Origin: an uncultured Clostridia bacterium
GTDB lineage: Bacteria; Bacillota; Clostridia; Oscillospirales; Acutalibacteraceae
NCBI GenBank assembly: GCA_946539105.1
Contig: CAMNHG010000003.1
Coordinates: 1 to 34,451, forward strand
Direction of reading: 5' to 3'
DNA length: 34,451 bases
Made by a program: the position numbers and the translations under genes. Below the pieces are notes generated by a model. The model did no database searches and had not been told where the DNA came from. It saw only the letters and a program-made list of their open reading frames with translations. Below, piece after piece: positions 8,845 to 15,570 of the stretch. Numbering within the stretch: the first letter of the stretch is position 1; each line of letters starts with the position of its first letter.

Positions 8845-9111
8845 TTACTTCTTAGCCTTAGCCTTTTTTACGGCAAAAAGTGTAGCCGCGCCGCAGGCAA
8901 CGGAAGTAAGCGCGATTGCGGAAAAAGCAACTACGCTGTCTGAGCCTGTTTTAGGAGAAACAGGAGTAGTATCCTTTTTAACCTTTGATGTAGTGGGCTG
9001 AGTTTCAGCCTGAGTTGTCGCAACAGGGCTGTTAACAGAAACCGCAAAAGCGGGAACCGCGCTGAACGCCATAATAACTACTGCCGCAACAGCTGCAAAT
9101 AATTTCTTCAT
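8845..9111 (-). CDS. Miniature sortase-anchored surface protein (SPKTG signal)
   Basis: An 88-residue protein. Residues 1-23 are a signal peptide ending AVPAFA. Residues 24-51 are Thr/Val/Gln-rich with no obvious fold. SPKTG at 52-56 is a sorting motif, followed by a hydrophobic stretch and the basic tail KKAKAKK. After signal-peptide removal and sortase cleavage at the Thr, only about 32 residues would remain on the wall. The start is ATG 9111 with GGAGGAG at 9124-9118; the track's longer start has no support. A consensus promoter and a terminator bracket it, suggesting an abundant single-gene transcript. No known family is recognised beyond the anchor. The class B sortase immediately downstream is the natural partner. 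Confidence 0.85.
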   Translation of the reverse strand: MKKLFAAVAAVVIMAFSAVPAFAVSVNSPVATTQAETQPTTSKVKKDTTPVSPKTGSDSVVAFSAIALTSVACGAATLFAVKKAKAKK

Positions 9112-9183
9112 TTTAATCTCCTCCAAATCCTGAAAAATAAACAAATATAGGAAATTGTTTAAATTATATTTTTAGATAATGAT

Positions 9184-9212
9184 ATTATAACACAATATTG
9201 CAAGATTGTAAA
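9184..9212 (-). promoter_or_regulatory. Promoter of the SPKTG surface protein gene
   Basis: Minus-strand TTTACA (9212-9207), 17-bp spacer, TATAAT (9189-9184). The leader to the ATG is about 65 nt. Confidence 0.65.
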
Positions 9213-9243
9213 GTATTATTTTATGATAATTATTATGTAAAAT

Positions 9244-9286
9244 CGGTAAAAATTACGGTGTTTTACCGTTATTTTGCCAATTTGGC
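9244..9286. promoter_or_regulatory. Two small inverted repeats upstream of nadA
   Basis: CGGTAAAA (9244-9251) pairs with TTTTACCG (9261-9268), and GCCAA-T-TTGGC forms a short palindrome at 9276-9286, 20 bp upstream of the nadA -35. They could be a terminator remnant or binding sites for an NAD-responsive regulator. They match no operator I can name. Confidence 0.25.
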
Positions 9287-9306
9287 TTTTGGCGTCAATC
9301 TTTTTA

Positions 9307-9335
9307 TTGCATAGTTCAAAATAAAAAGGTATAAT
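9307..9335 (+). promoter_or_regulatory. Promoter of nadA-mnmA
   Basis: TTGCAT (9307-9312) and TATAAT (9330-9335) at 17-bp spacing, 46 bases before the nadA start. Confidence 0.6.
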
Positions 9336-9381
9336 ATAGGCAACACCGCATAAAGTCAACTAACGAAAAGGAGTATCAGCG

Positions 9382-10299
9382 ATGAATGTTTCAGAGCTAC
9401 AGCAAAAAATACTGGAATTAAAAAAGCAAAAGGACGTTTGTATTTTGGCGCACAGCTATCAGGCGCGTGAAATTTGCGAAATTGCCGACTACACCGGCGA
9501 CAGCTACAAATTGAGCGTTGACGCGTCAAAGGTGAGCAATAAAAATATTCTGATGTGCGGAGTGCGCTTTATGGCGGAGACCTGCAAAATCCTCTCCCCC
9601 GATAAAACCGTAATGCTTGCCCAGCCGATTGCGGGCTGCGCCATGGCGGATCAGATGGACAAGGCACTTATCTCGGAGGTAAAGAAGAGCTACCCCAACC
9701 ACACGGTTGTTGCTTACATAAACACCACCGCTGAGTTAAAGACGATTTGCGACGTCTGCGTTACCAGCTCGTCGGCGGTACAGATTGTTAATAATATCGA
9801 AAACAATGATATTCTGTTTATCCCGGACTGCAACCTCGGAAGCTATGTTAAACAACAGTGCCCGGATAAAAATATTAAGCTGTTAAACGGCGGCTGCCCG
9901 ATTCACGCCTGCGTGAGCACAGATGATGTTGAAGCGGCTAAGAAGGCTCATCCCGGAGCCGAGCTTCTTGTTCATCCCGAATGCACCCCCGAGGTCTGCG
10001 CGTATGCCGACTACATCGGCTCAACGTCCGGAATTATGAACTACGCGGTAAATTCAGACAAAAAGGAATTTATCATCGGCACCGAGATAAGTATTGCCGA
10101 GCACCTGCAGTATATGTGTCCCGACAAGAAGTTTTATCTGCTCTCGCTTAAGCTGATTTGCCCGAATATGAAGGCTACTACGCTGTATGACGTTTACAAC
10201 TGTCTTAACAGCGACGGCGGCGAGGAAATTGTACTTGACAAAAACACAATAGACAGCGCGAAACGCTGTATTGACGAAATGATAAGACTCGGTCAGTAA
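9382..10299 (+). CDS. nadA: Quinolinate synthase A
   Basis: A 305-residue [4Fe-4S] enzyme that condenses iminoaspartate with dihydroxyacetone phosphate to quinolinate, the second step of de novo NAD synthesis. Seen in the sequence: AHSYQAREICEIADYTGDSY near the N-terminus, MCGVRFMAETCK carrying the first cluster Cys, CNLGSYV, VHPECTPEVC with the second conserved Cys, and KLICPNMKATT with the third. Length agrees with the short bacterial NadA type. Start supported by AAGGAG. No nadB or nadC is next to it, so the pathway partners must lie elsewhere or iminoaspartate comes from another source. mnmA follows 29 bases later, probably on the same transcript. Confidence 0.95.
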   Translation: MNVSELQQKILELKKQKDVCILAHSYQAREICEIADYTGDSYKLSVDASKVSNKNILMCGVRFMAETCKILSPDKTVMLAQPIAGCAMADQMDKALISEVKKSYPNHTVVAYINTTAELKTICDVCVTSSSAVQIVNNIENNDILFIPDCNLGSYVKQQCPDKNIKLLNGGCPIHACVSTDDVEAAKKAHPGAELLVHPECTPEVCAYADYIGSTSGIMNYAVNSDKKEFIIGTEISIAEHLQYMCPDKKFYLLSLKLICPNMKATTLYDVYNCLNSDGGEEIVLDKNTIDSAKRCIDEMIRLGQ

Positions 10300-10328
10300 G
10301 CCTGAAACCGGGTTTTCGGAGTGAATTT

Positions 10329-11399
10329 ATGAGTAAAAGAGCACTGATTGCGATGAGCGGCGGAGTTGACAGCTCTGTAGCGGCATACCTCACGGGGAAG
10401 CTGGGCTACGAGTGCGAGGGTATTACAATGAAGCTGTACGACAACGGCGACATTGTGTGCAGCGACAAAAGCTGCTGCTCGCTCGACGATATTGACGACG
10501 CGCGGAGTGCATGCAGAAACATCGGGATTCCGCACACCGTCTATAACTTTAAGGAAAGTTTTAAGGAAAACGTTATCTCGCGCTTTATCAGCGCGTACGA
10601 AAACGGCGCGACGCCGAACCCCTGCATAGACTGCAACCGCTTTATCAAGTTTAAGGAGCTTGTAAACCGCGCGGAGGTGCTGAACTTTGACCGCGTGGTA
10701 ACAGGTCACTATGCCCGAATCGAATACGACGAAGCCGCCGGCAGATACCTGCTAAAAAAGGCAGCGGATAGGTCAAAGGACCAGAGCTACGTGCTGTATT
10801 CGCTGACTCAGGAGCAGCTTTCAAAAATCCTTTTTCCGCTCGGAGAGATGACCAAGGACGAGGTGCGAAAGGTCGCGCACGAGCTTGGACTTATAAACGC
10901 CGGAAAGCACGACAGCCAGGACATCTGCTTTGTGCCCGACGGCGACTACACCGCGTTTATCAAAAACTACACCGGCAAGGATTATCCGGAAGGCGATTTT
11001 GTTGACACCGAGGGCAATGTTTTGGGCACTCACAAGGGAATTATCGGCTACACCATCGGTCAGCGCAAGGGACTCGGACTTGCCCTGCCTGCCCCGATGT
11101 ACGTTAAGGAAAAGGATTTGGAGAACAACCGCGTTGTGCTGTGCGATAACGCCTCGCTCTTTTCAAGGGAGCTTTTGGCGAACGACATTAACCTTATTAC
11201 CGTTGATGAAATAACAAGCCCTATGCGCGTCTGCGCAAGGGTTCGCTACAACCAAAAGGAACAGCCGGCTACGATTACGCAGCTTGACAAAGACACAATA
11301 AGGGTTGTGTTTGACGAACCGCAAAGGGCTATTTCAAAAGGTCAGGCGGTTGTGCTGTACGACGGCGATGTGGTTGTCGGCGGCGGAACAATTATTTAG
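10329..11399 (+). CDS. mnmA: tRNA-specific 2-thiouridylase
   Basis: A 356-residue protein that thiolates U34 of Lys, Glu and Gln tRNAs using ATP and a relayed persulfide. Residues 5-17 hold the PP-loop (MSGGVDSSVAAYL). The first catalytic Cys is in NPCIDCNRFIKF and the second in KHDSQDICFVPDGDY, the usual pair that forms the persulfide. GYTIGQRKGLGLALPAP marks the start of the C-terminal domain, and the protein ends with the beta-barrel region (KGQAVVLYDGDVVVGGGTI). Length is typical. It lies 29 bases after nadA. A cysteine desulfurase, which supplies the sulfur and often neighbours mnmA, is not in this window. Confidence 0.95.
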   Translation: MSKRALIAMSGGVDSSVAAYLTGKLGYECEGITMKLYDNGDIVCSDKSCCSLDDIDDARSACRNIGIPHTVYNFKESFKENVISRFISAYENGATPNPCIDCNRFIKFKELVNRAEVLNFDRVVTGHYARIEYDEAAGRYLLKKAADRSKDQSYVLYSLTQEQLSKILFPLGEMTKDEVRKVAHELGLINAGKHDSQDICFVPDGDYTAFIKNYTGKDYPEGDFVDTEGNVLGTHKGIIGYTIGQRKGLGLALPAPMYVKEKDLENNRVVLCDNASLFSRELLANDINLITVDEITSPMRVCARVRYNQKEQPATITQLDKDTIRVVFDEPQRAISKGQAVVLYDGDVVVGGGTII

Positions 11400-11404
11400 T
11401 GCCA

Positions 11405-11427
11405 GCGGGCACTTTCGCCCGCCTTTG
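11405..11427 (+). terminator. Probable terminator after mnmA
   Basis: GCGGGC (11405-11410) and GCCCGC (11417-11422) form a GC-rich hairpin just after the mnmA stop, followed by only CTTTGG. The short T run makes it a weak call. Confidence 0.45.
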
Positions 11428-11521
11428 GAAAGCGTAAACGTTTGGCAATGTTTCTTTGACAGCGGGATCAAAATACAGAAGTTCATATATTGGAATAATT
11501 ATATTAAATTTTTAATTTCAC

Positions 11522-11550
11522 TTGACATAAAGGATATGTTTGTGTATAAT
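11522..11550 (+). promoter_or_regulatory. Consensus promoter of the type III toxin-antitoxin locus
   Basis: TTGACA (11522-11527), 17-bp spacer, TATAAT (11545-11550): a perfect match to the vegetative consensus. Start point expected near 11557. A strong promoter fits the need for a large excess of antitoxin RNA. Confidence 0.8.
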
Positions 11551-11589
11551 AATATTAAAGATAGATAGCTATATCTATTTTAATGTAGA

Positions 11590-11700
11590 GTGTTTCGCAG
11601 CTCAAAATGCGAACTGTTTATGAAAAGTGTTTCGCAACTTTAATTGCGAACTGTTTATGAAAAGTGTTCCGCAGCTTTAAATGCGGATTTTAATGAAAAG
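11590..11700 (+). repeat. Three 37-nt tandem repeats of the antitoxin
   Basis: Units are 11590-11626, 11627-11663 and 11664-11700. Units 1 and 2 differ at a few loop positions; unit 3 ends about one base short of the consensus. There are no spacers of unrelated sequence, which separates this from a CRISPR array. Confidence 0.9.
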
Positions 11701-11729
11701 AAAGGGAGTAGTATAAACTGCTCCCTTTT
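11701..11729 (+). terminator. Leaky intrinsic terminator between antitoxin RNA and toxin
   Basis: AAAGGGAGTAGT (11701-11712) pairs with ACTGCTCCCTTT (11717-11728) around an ATAA loop, with one G-T wobble. Little T tract remains after the stem (TGAAATTT), so read-through into toxN is expected. The 3' arm can alternatively pair with AAGGGAG at 11738-11744, the toxin's ribosome site. Confidence 0.8.
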
Positions 11730-11749
11730 GAAATTTCAAGGGAGTAACT

Positions 11750-12364
11750 ATGAATAATCTTAAGTTTTACACTGTTCCTTATGAATATGTTAAATTCTTA
11801 CAGGAATCAGAAAAAGAGGTTAGAGGGTTTTCGCGTGTTCCGAATCTAGATTATGGCGCAAATAGAAATCAGAAGTTTGTTTGTGGTGTGGTATTAAATA
11901 TTAAGGATAGTAATTATTTTGCACCAATTACTTCATATAAAACTAAAATGCCAGATAATTTTTTAATATTTAATGATAAAAAAAATAAAGTTTTATCGTC
12001 ATTGAGATTTAACTATATGTTTCCAATACCAAAAGGAATAGAGAAACCATATGATTTTTCAAATATAACTGATAGAAAATATCGTTTTTTAGTTATACAA
12101 GAGTATCAATATTGTGTGAATAATCAAGACGAAATAAGACGTTTGGCGCATAGAACATACAAAAGAGTATTGTTAGGAAAAGATAAAGGGTTAGTACATA
12201 ATAGTTGTGCATTTAAATTACTTGAACAGAAGTGTGCAGAATACACTAAAGAAAAAGCTCAAGCGTATACACAAACACAGCCACAATCATTTCAGCAAAA
12301 AGCAGATAAAGCTAATCAGGAAACGGTGGCTAAGAACATACAACCAAAGCGGAACAAAGAGTAG
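11750..12364 (+). CDS. toxN: Type III toxin endoribonuclease, ToxN/AbiQ family
   Basis: A 204-residue protein that fits the ToxN/AbiQ family by motif and context. It begins LKFYTVPYEYVKFLQ like ToxN's KFYTISSKYIKYL. It has GVVLNI then YFAPITSYKTK, matching the family's IGIVLEI and YLAPLTSPKK (active-site Thr61, Ser62, Lys64), then LRFNYMFPIP and CAFKLLEQKCAEY. These toxins cut mRNA at A-rich sites, halting growth and often aborting phage infection, and are inhibited by their own repeat RNA. Residues 165-204 form a Lys/Gln-rich tail longer than in the 171-residue Pectobacterium ToxN. GGGAG lies 5 bases before the ATG. Codon use is clearly AT-rich compared with neighbours, suggesting horizontal acquisition. 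Confidence 0.88.
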   Translation: MNNLKFYTVPYEYVKFLQESEKEVRGFSRVPNLDYGANRNQKFVCGVVLNIKDSNYFAPITSYKTKMPDNFLIFNDKKNKVLSSLRFNYMFPIPKGIEKPYDFSNITDRKYRFLVIQEYQYCVNNQDEIRRLAHRTYKRVLLGKDKGLVHNSCAFKLLEQKCAEYTKEKAQAYTQTQPQSFQQKADKANQETVAKNIQPKRNKE

Positions 12365-12379
12365 AAGAACAGTAAAAAT

Positions 12380-12416
12380 CCGGCTCAAGCCAAACGGTGA
12401 GCCGGTTTATTATTTT
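12380..12416 (+). terminator. Terminator after toxN
   Basis: CCGGCTCA (12380-12387) pairs with TGAGCCGG (12398-12405), followed by TTTATTATTTT. It closes the toxin-antitoxin unit. Confidence 0.85.
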
Positions 12417-12424
12417 AAATAGAG

Positions 12425-12468
12425 TTTTAAAAAGAAACAGGCGCCGGCCAAAAAGGGAGGTGCCTGTT
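12425..12468 (-). terminator. Probable terminator for the tandem-HTH gene
   Basis: AACAGGCGCC (12436-12445) pairs with GGTGCCTGTT (12459-12468), one G-T wobble. Read on the minus strand it is followed by TTTCTTTTT, so it would serve the minus-strand HTH gene ending at 12602. Confidence 0.5.
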
Positions 12469-12601
12469 AATTCAAAAAACTGCGGGGGATTCCACAGAGG
12501 TTTGACATTTGCGGATTCTGTGAATCTTATTTACTTAACGCCTATACGGCGTGCCGGAAAAATGCGTATATTTGCTTGAAATTCGCTTTAATTCATCATC
12601 A

Positions 12602-13156
12602 TTAAGATGAGAGCCATTTTTCAACTTCTTCCTGCAGGCGGTCACGGTCTTCAACGACCTTGCCGTCACAGCCCAATACTTCACAAATCCTTGAAGGCTC
12701 TAATTCATCTGCCTTCTGATGGGCTATATAATATGCAACATTTGCATTGAACTTGCGGATGTCTGCCGGACGACGCTGTCCGGAGAGGATTCTTGAAATA
12801 TAAGAAGGATCGTAGTTGAGCCTTCTGCCAAGCTCATTATTGCTGATTTCAAATCCCCTTAACAGCTGCTTCAGCTTGTCAATGAAGGTGTCGTAATCAA
12901 TGCCGTAGCTTTTGTCAATCAGCTTTTTGAGCGATTCGGAAATTTCCTCCTCGGTAATGTCCGAATCTTGTTTTGACAAAAGCTGATACAGCCCCTTGGT
13001 AAGTCCCGCAAAATGTTCTCCGCGAACATTGGGAACCCTGTAGCCCTTTCTGTATCTGCTGATTGTACCTTCAGATAGGCCCGAAGCCTGTGCAAGCTCT
13101 TTGCTTGAACATTTAGCCTGCAGAATGTAGTCATTTAACCTGTCGTGGAAAGTCAT
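12602..13156 (-). CDS. Tandem XRE-type helix-turn-helix protein, possibly shortened by a frameshift
   Basis: A 184-residue protein with two helix-turn-helix regions: LAQASGLSEGTISRYRKG at about residues 20-40 and NELGRRLNYDPSYISRILSG at about 110-130. No membrane or sensor domain is present. The start is ATG 13156, after GGGGAG; the track's 13306 start reads back into the promoter and leader. It probably regulates transcription, but no target is evident. It shares the AT-rich islet with the toxin locus and points towards it, though each has its own terminator. The stop follows EKWLSS; skipping one T there would let the frame continue for 22 more codons, so the C-terminus may have been lost by an indel. 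Confidence 0.75.
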   Translation of the reverse strand: MTFHDRLNDYILQAKCSSKELAQASGLSEGTISRYRKGYRVPNVRGEHFAGLTKGLYQLLSKQDSDITEEEISESLKKLIDKSYGIDYDTFIDKLKQLLRGFEISNNELGRRLNYDPSYISRILSGQRRPADIRKFNANVAYYIAHQKADELEPSRICEVLGCDGKVVEDRDRLQEEVEKWLSS

Positions 13157-13405
13157 GCAAATCTCCCCATTCTGTAATATGATAACATTCTGTAAAAACC
13201 GGTTTTTTCGGCAACTGCACGCATATTTACATAATGATATTTGCATAAAATAATACGCAGACTTCCGAAATAACCATACCGGTTTTGTGAACATATTATA
13301 GCACATATTTTATTTAAATGTTTGCATATTTCCAATTTGTCAATGACAGTTTGGTTGAATATAATCAATTTTGCCAAAAATCACCATTATAAGCCAAAAA
13401 ACAAT
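13157..13405. other. Promoter and leader of the HTH gene; no other gene seen
   Basis: A minus-strand extended -10 (TGCTATAAT, hexamer 13300-13295) predicts a leader of about 130 nt before the HTH start. The leader holds two copies of AAACCGGT-like sequence and is open in frame with the HTH gene by chance. TTTGCATA occurs twice, near 13241 and 13321, on either side of the promoter, and could be a binding site. I see no gene here. Confidence 0.4.
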
Positions 13406-13441
13406 CACCGCCTGTGAAATAATAAAAAATCACAAACGGTG
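13394..13441 (-). terminator. Terminator after the pyk-aroK operon
   Basis: CACCGCCTGTGA (13406-13417) pairs with TCACAAACGGTG (13430-13441) with two G-T wobbles. On the minus strand it is followed by ATTGTTTTTT. Confidence 0.75.
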
Positions 13442-13475
13442 AATAATTATAAATATTTGTTATTTTATGGTATTT

Positions 13476-13979
13476 TTATTTTTCGAGCATTTTTACCAGG
13501 GCTTCAACGCTTTTTTCAACAGTAGAGTTTTCCGCGGGAATATCAACGGTAATGTCGCTGCAGCGGCGGTATAGCGGAGTTCTTTGGTCAAAAACGTTTT
13601 TAAGCGTTTCATCCTTGTGAAAAACAATACCTCTGGTCGTTATGTTCGTTACCCTGCGGTTAATCTCTTCAAACGGAACGTTTATATACACAACCCTGCC
13701 CAGGGATTTTAAATGCTCCATAGCCTTTTTTGACAGCACCATCGAGCCGCCCGTCGCCACAACTGTGTACTCGCAGTCAAGCGTACTTCCTACCTCCTCC
13801 TCAAGCTCCAAAAAACGGTCAAGCCCGTCCTCGTCGAGGATTTTTTGAAGAGGTTTTCCGGCTTTTCTGCTTATAATCAAATCGGTGTCGATAAACGAAT
13901 ATCCCAACGCCTTCGCAAGCAAAACGCCCACAGTGCTCTTGCCCGATCCGGGCATTCCGATTAAAACAATATTGCTCAT
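13476..13979 (-). CDS. aroK: Shikimate kinase
   Basis: A 167-residue single-domain kinase that phosphorylates shikimate at O3 with ATP in aromatic amino acid synthesis. Visible features: Walker A GMPGSGKST at residues 8-16, the shikimate-binding Asp in FIDTDLII, the Arg of GLDRFLELEEE, VVATGGSMVL near residue 75, a lid region with ITTRGIVFHKD, and the adenine-binding RTPLYRRCSDI. The length is standard. Its ATG is separated from the pyk stop by a single base, so it is translationally coupled to pyruvate kinase. That pairing may tie PEP use in glycolysis to the shikimate route, which is inference. Confidence 0.95.
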   Translation of the reverse strand: MSNIVLIGMPGSGKSTVGVLLAKALGYSFIDTDLIISRKAGKPLQKILDEDGLDRFLELEEEVGSTLDCEYTVVATGGSMVLSKKAMEHLKSLGRVVYINVPFEEINRRVTNITTRGIVFHKDETLKNVFDQRTPLYRRCSDITVDIPAENSTVEKSVEALVKMLEK

Positions 13980-13980
13980 A

Positions 13981-15426
13981 TTACATAATTCTTATGTTGA
14001 GCGAATCCGTGCTGGAGGTGGGCACGGTCTTGTTTGAGGAAAGAACAACCACAATATCGCCCTTTTGGAACATACCGGTGCTCCATGCCTTTTCCATTGC
14101 CTGAACGGTAATATCGTCGGAATCCACCTTTTCCTCGCCGAGCAAAGCAGTGATACCCCAGTTGAGGCAGAGCTTTTTGCAGACAAGCGCGCTGGTAACA
14201 ACCGCGATAACCGGAACGTCGGGTCTGAAATGAACCATAGCCCTTGCTACTCTGCCGGTCGCACTCTCTACAATAATCGCCTTCGCGCCTACTTCCTTGG
14301 CAATCTCCTTTGCCGCCTTGCAGATGCTTCCGCGCAAAACGTTTGTATCCTCAAACGAGTTATCCTCAATATACTTGTGCAGCGCGGCAAACTCGCCGTT
14401 GCTCTCAGCCTCGGTGCAAATGTCGCTGAGAGCCTTGACGCTCTCAACGGGATACTTGCCGGCTGCGGATTCTCCCGAAAGCATAACCGCGCTTGTGCCG
14501 TCATAAACGGCGTTAGCTACGTCGCTGATTTCGGCACGCGTCGGACGCGGAGAGGTAGTCATACTCTCAAGCATTTGAGTAGCGGTGATAACGTACTTGC
14601 CCTTGGCAACGCACTTGCGGATTAACATTTTCTGAATCTCGGGCAGCTTAATAAACGGAATCTCAACGCCCATATCGCCTCTCGCGACCATAATGCCGTC
14701 GGCGTAGTCGATTATCATATCCATATCGTCAACACCGCTCTGGTTCTCGATTTTCGCGATAATCTCAACGTGCTCATAACCGATGCTGTCAATATAATCG
14801 CGAAGTGTGCGGACGTCCTCGTGATTGCGGACAAACGAAGCCGCCACAACGTTTGCGCCGTGCTGCAGGCCAAACTCAATATCGCGCCTGTCCTGCGCGC
14901 TCACGTACGGCATACTGATGTGATAGCCGGGGATATTGATACTCTTGCGGTTTGAAAGCCTGCCGCCCTTGTTTACAACACAGGTGATTTTATCGGGATA
15001 AACCTTGGTAACCGTCATTGAAATCATACCGTCGTCAAGCAAAATCTCTCTGCCTACAATCGGAACGTTACCGGGCTTGTTGCACATATCAATCAGCCTG
15101 GGATATGAGATTGATACGCCGTTTGAGTCGCCCTCCTCGAGCTCCTTGTAGAAGGTAAACTCCTGACCTTCAACCACCTCGGCAGAGCCGTCCTTAAAGG
15201 TGGTGACGCGCACCTCGGGGCCCTTGGTGTCGAGCAAAATTGCAATATTTTTTCCGCTCTCGGCAATCGCCTCTTTAAGGGTAGCAAAAACGCCCTCGAG
15301 CACGCTGTAATCGCCGTGAGACATATTGATTCGCGCAACGTTCATACCCGCGTCAATCATTTGAAGCAGCTTTTCTTTAGTGTTGCACGACGGACCGATT
15401 GTGCAGACAATTTTGGTTTTTCTCAT
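13981..15426 (-). CDS. pyk: Pyruvate kinase
   Basis: A 481-residue enzyme converting PEP and ADP to pyruvate and ATP in the last step of glycolysis. It opens with RKTKIVCTIGPSCNTKEKL and NVARINMSHGDY. The core barrel holds LLDTKGPEVR, the metal and PEP site MVARGDMGVEIP preceded by IIAKIENQSGVDDMD, and ATQMLESMTTSPRPTRAEISDVANAVYDGTSAVMLSGESAAGKYP. A regulatory C-terminal domain occupies about 350-481. It lacks the extra PEP-utiliser domain fused to Bacillus pyruvate kinase, giving the E. coli-like length. GAAGGGAG precedes the start. It leads a two-gene operon with aroK. Confidence 0.97.
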   Translation of the reverse strand: MRKTKIVCTIGPSCNTKEKLLQMIDAGMNVARINMSHGDYSVLEGVFATLKEAIAESGKNIAILLDTKGPEVRVTTFKDGSAEVVEGQEFTFYKELEEGDSNGVSISYPRLIDMCNKPGNVPIVGREILLDDGMISMTVTKVYPDKITCVVNKGGRLSNRKSINIPGYHISMPYVSAQDRRDIEFGLQHGANVVAASFVRNHEDVRTLRDYIDSIGYEHVEIIAKIENQSGVDDMDMIIDYADGIMVARGDMGVEIPFIKLPEIQKMLIRKCVAKGKYVITATQMLESMTTSPRPTRAEISDVANAVYDGTSAVMLSGESAAGKYPVESVKALSDICTEAESNGEFAALHKYIEDNSFEDTNVLRGSICKAAKEIAKEVGAKAIIVESATGRVARAMVHFRPDVPVIAVVTSALVCKKLCLNWGITALLGEEKVDSDDITVQAMEKAWSTGMFQKGDIVVVLSSNKTVPTSSTDSLNIRIM

Positions 15427-15530
15427 ATTTAAATCTCCCTTCGCTTTTTTAGGATAATATATAGTAATATTCTATCACACATCGCTGTTATATGCAATAA
15501 AAACAAAGAAAATAATATTTAAAATGCAAA

Positions 15531-15563
15531 GAAACCGGCAGCGTTTATGCCACCGGCTTCCGC
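15531..15563 (-). terminator. Terminator after the CotH-dockerin gene
   Basis: On the minus strand GAAGCCGG pairs with CCGGTTTC around a loop containing GCATAAACGC, followed by TTTGCATTTT. It lies 8 bases past the stop codon. Confidence 0.65.
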
Positions 15564-15570
15564 TATGGTT

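Larger units (their letters stand above)
11557..11730 (+). ncRNA. toxI: Type III antitoxin RNA (ToxI-like), three 37-nt tandem repeats
   Basis: The transcript would start with a 5' hairpin (11558-11581, ATAGAT/ATCTAT core). It then carries three tandem repeats beginning at 11590, 11627 and 11664, an exact 37-nt period. Each starts GTGTTTCGCA or GTGTTCCGCA, contains a hairpin (TTCGCA/TGCGAA in units 1 and 2, TCCGCA/TGCGGA in unit 3) and ends in ATGAAAA. A terminator follows at 11701-11729, then the toxin gene. In ToxIN and AbiQ systems the toxin cuts such a precursor into single repeats that fold as pseudoknots and wrap the toxin. The A-rich GAAAA/GTG junction is the likely cut site. The layout matches that class; the repeat sequence itself does not match any I remember. 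Confidence 0.85.

Noticed and set aside
11590-11700. Tandem repeats as a small CRISPR array
   Set aside because: The units follow one another with no unrelated spacers and no cas genes are present; period, hairpins, terminator and ToxN-like gene fit a type III antitoxin.
12207-12579. Two small plus-strand ORFs (12207-12422 and 12397-12579) around the toxN end
   Set aside because: One is an alternate frame of toxN and the other spans two hairpins; neither has a convincing ribosome site.
13157-13306. Extended start of the tandem-HTH protein at 13306
   Set aside because: The extension overlaps the -10 element and lacks a ribosome site; GGGGAG is correctly placed for ATG 13156.
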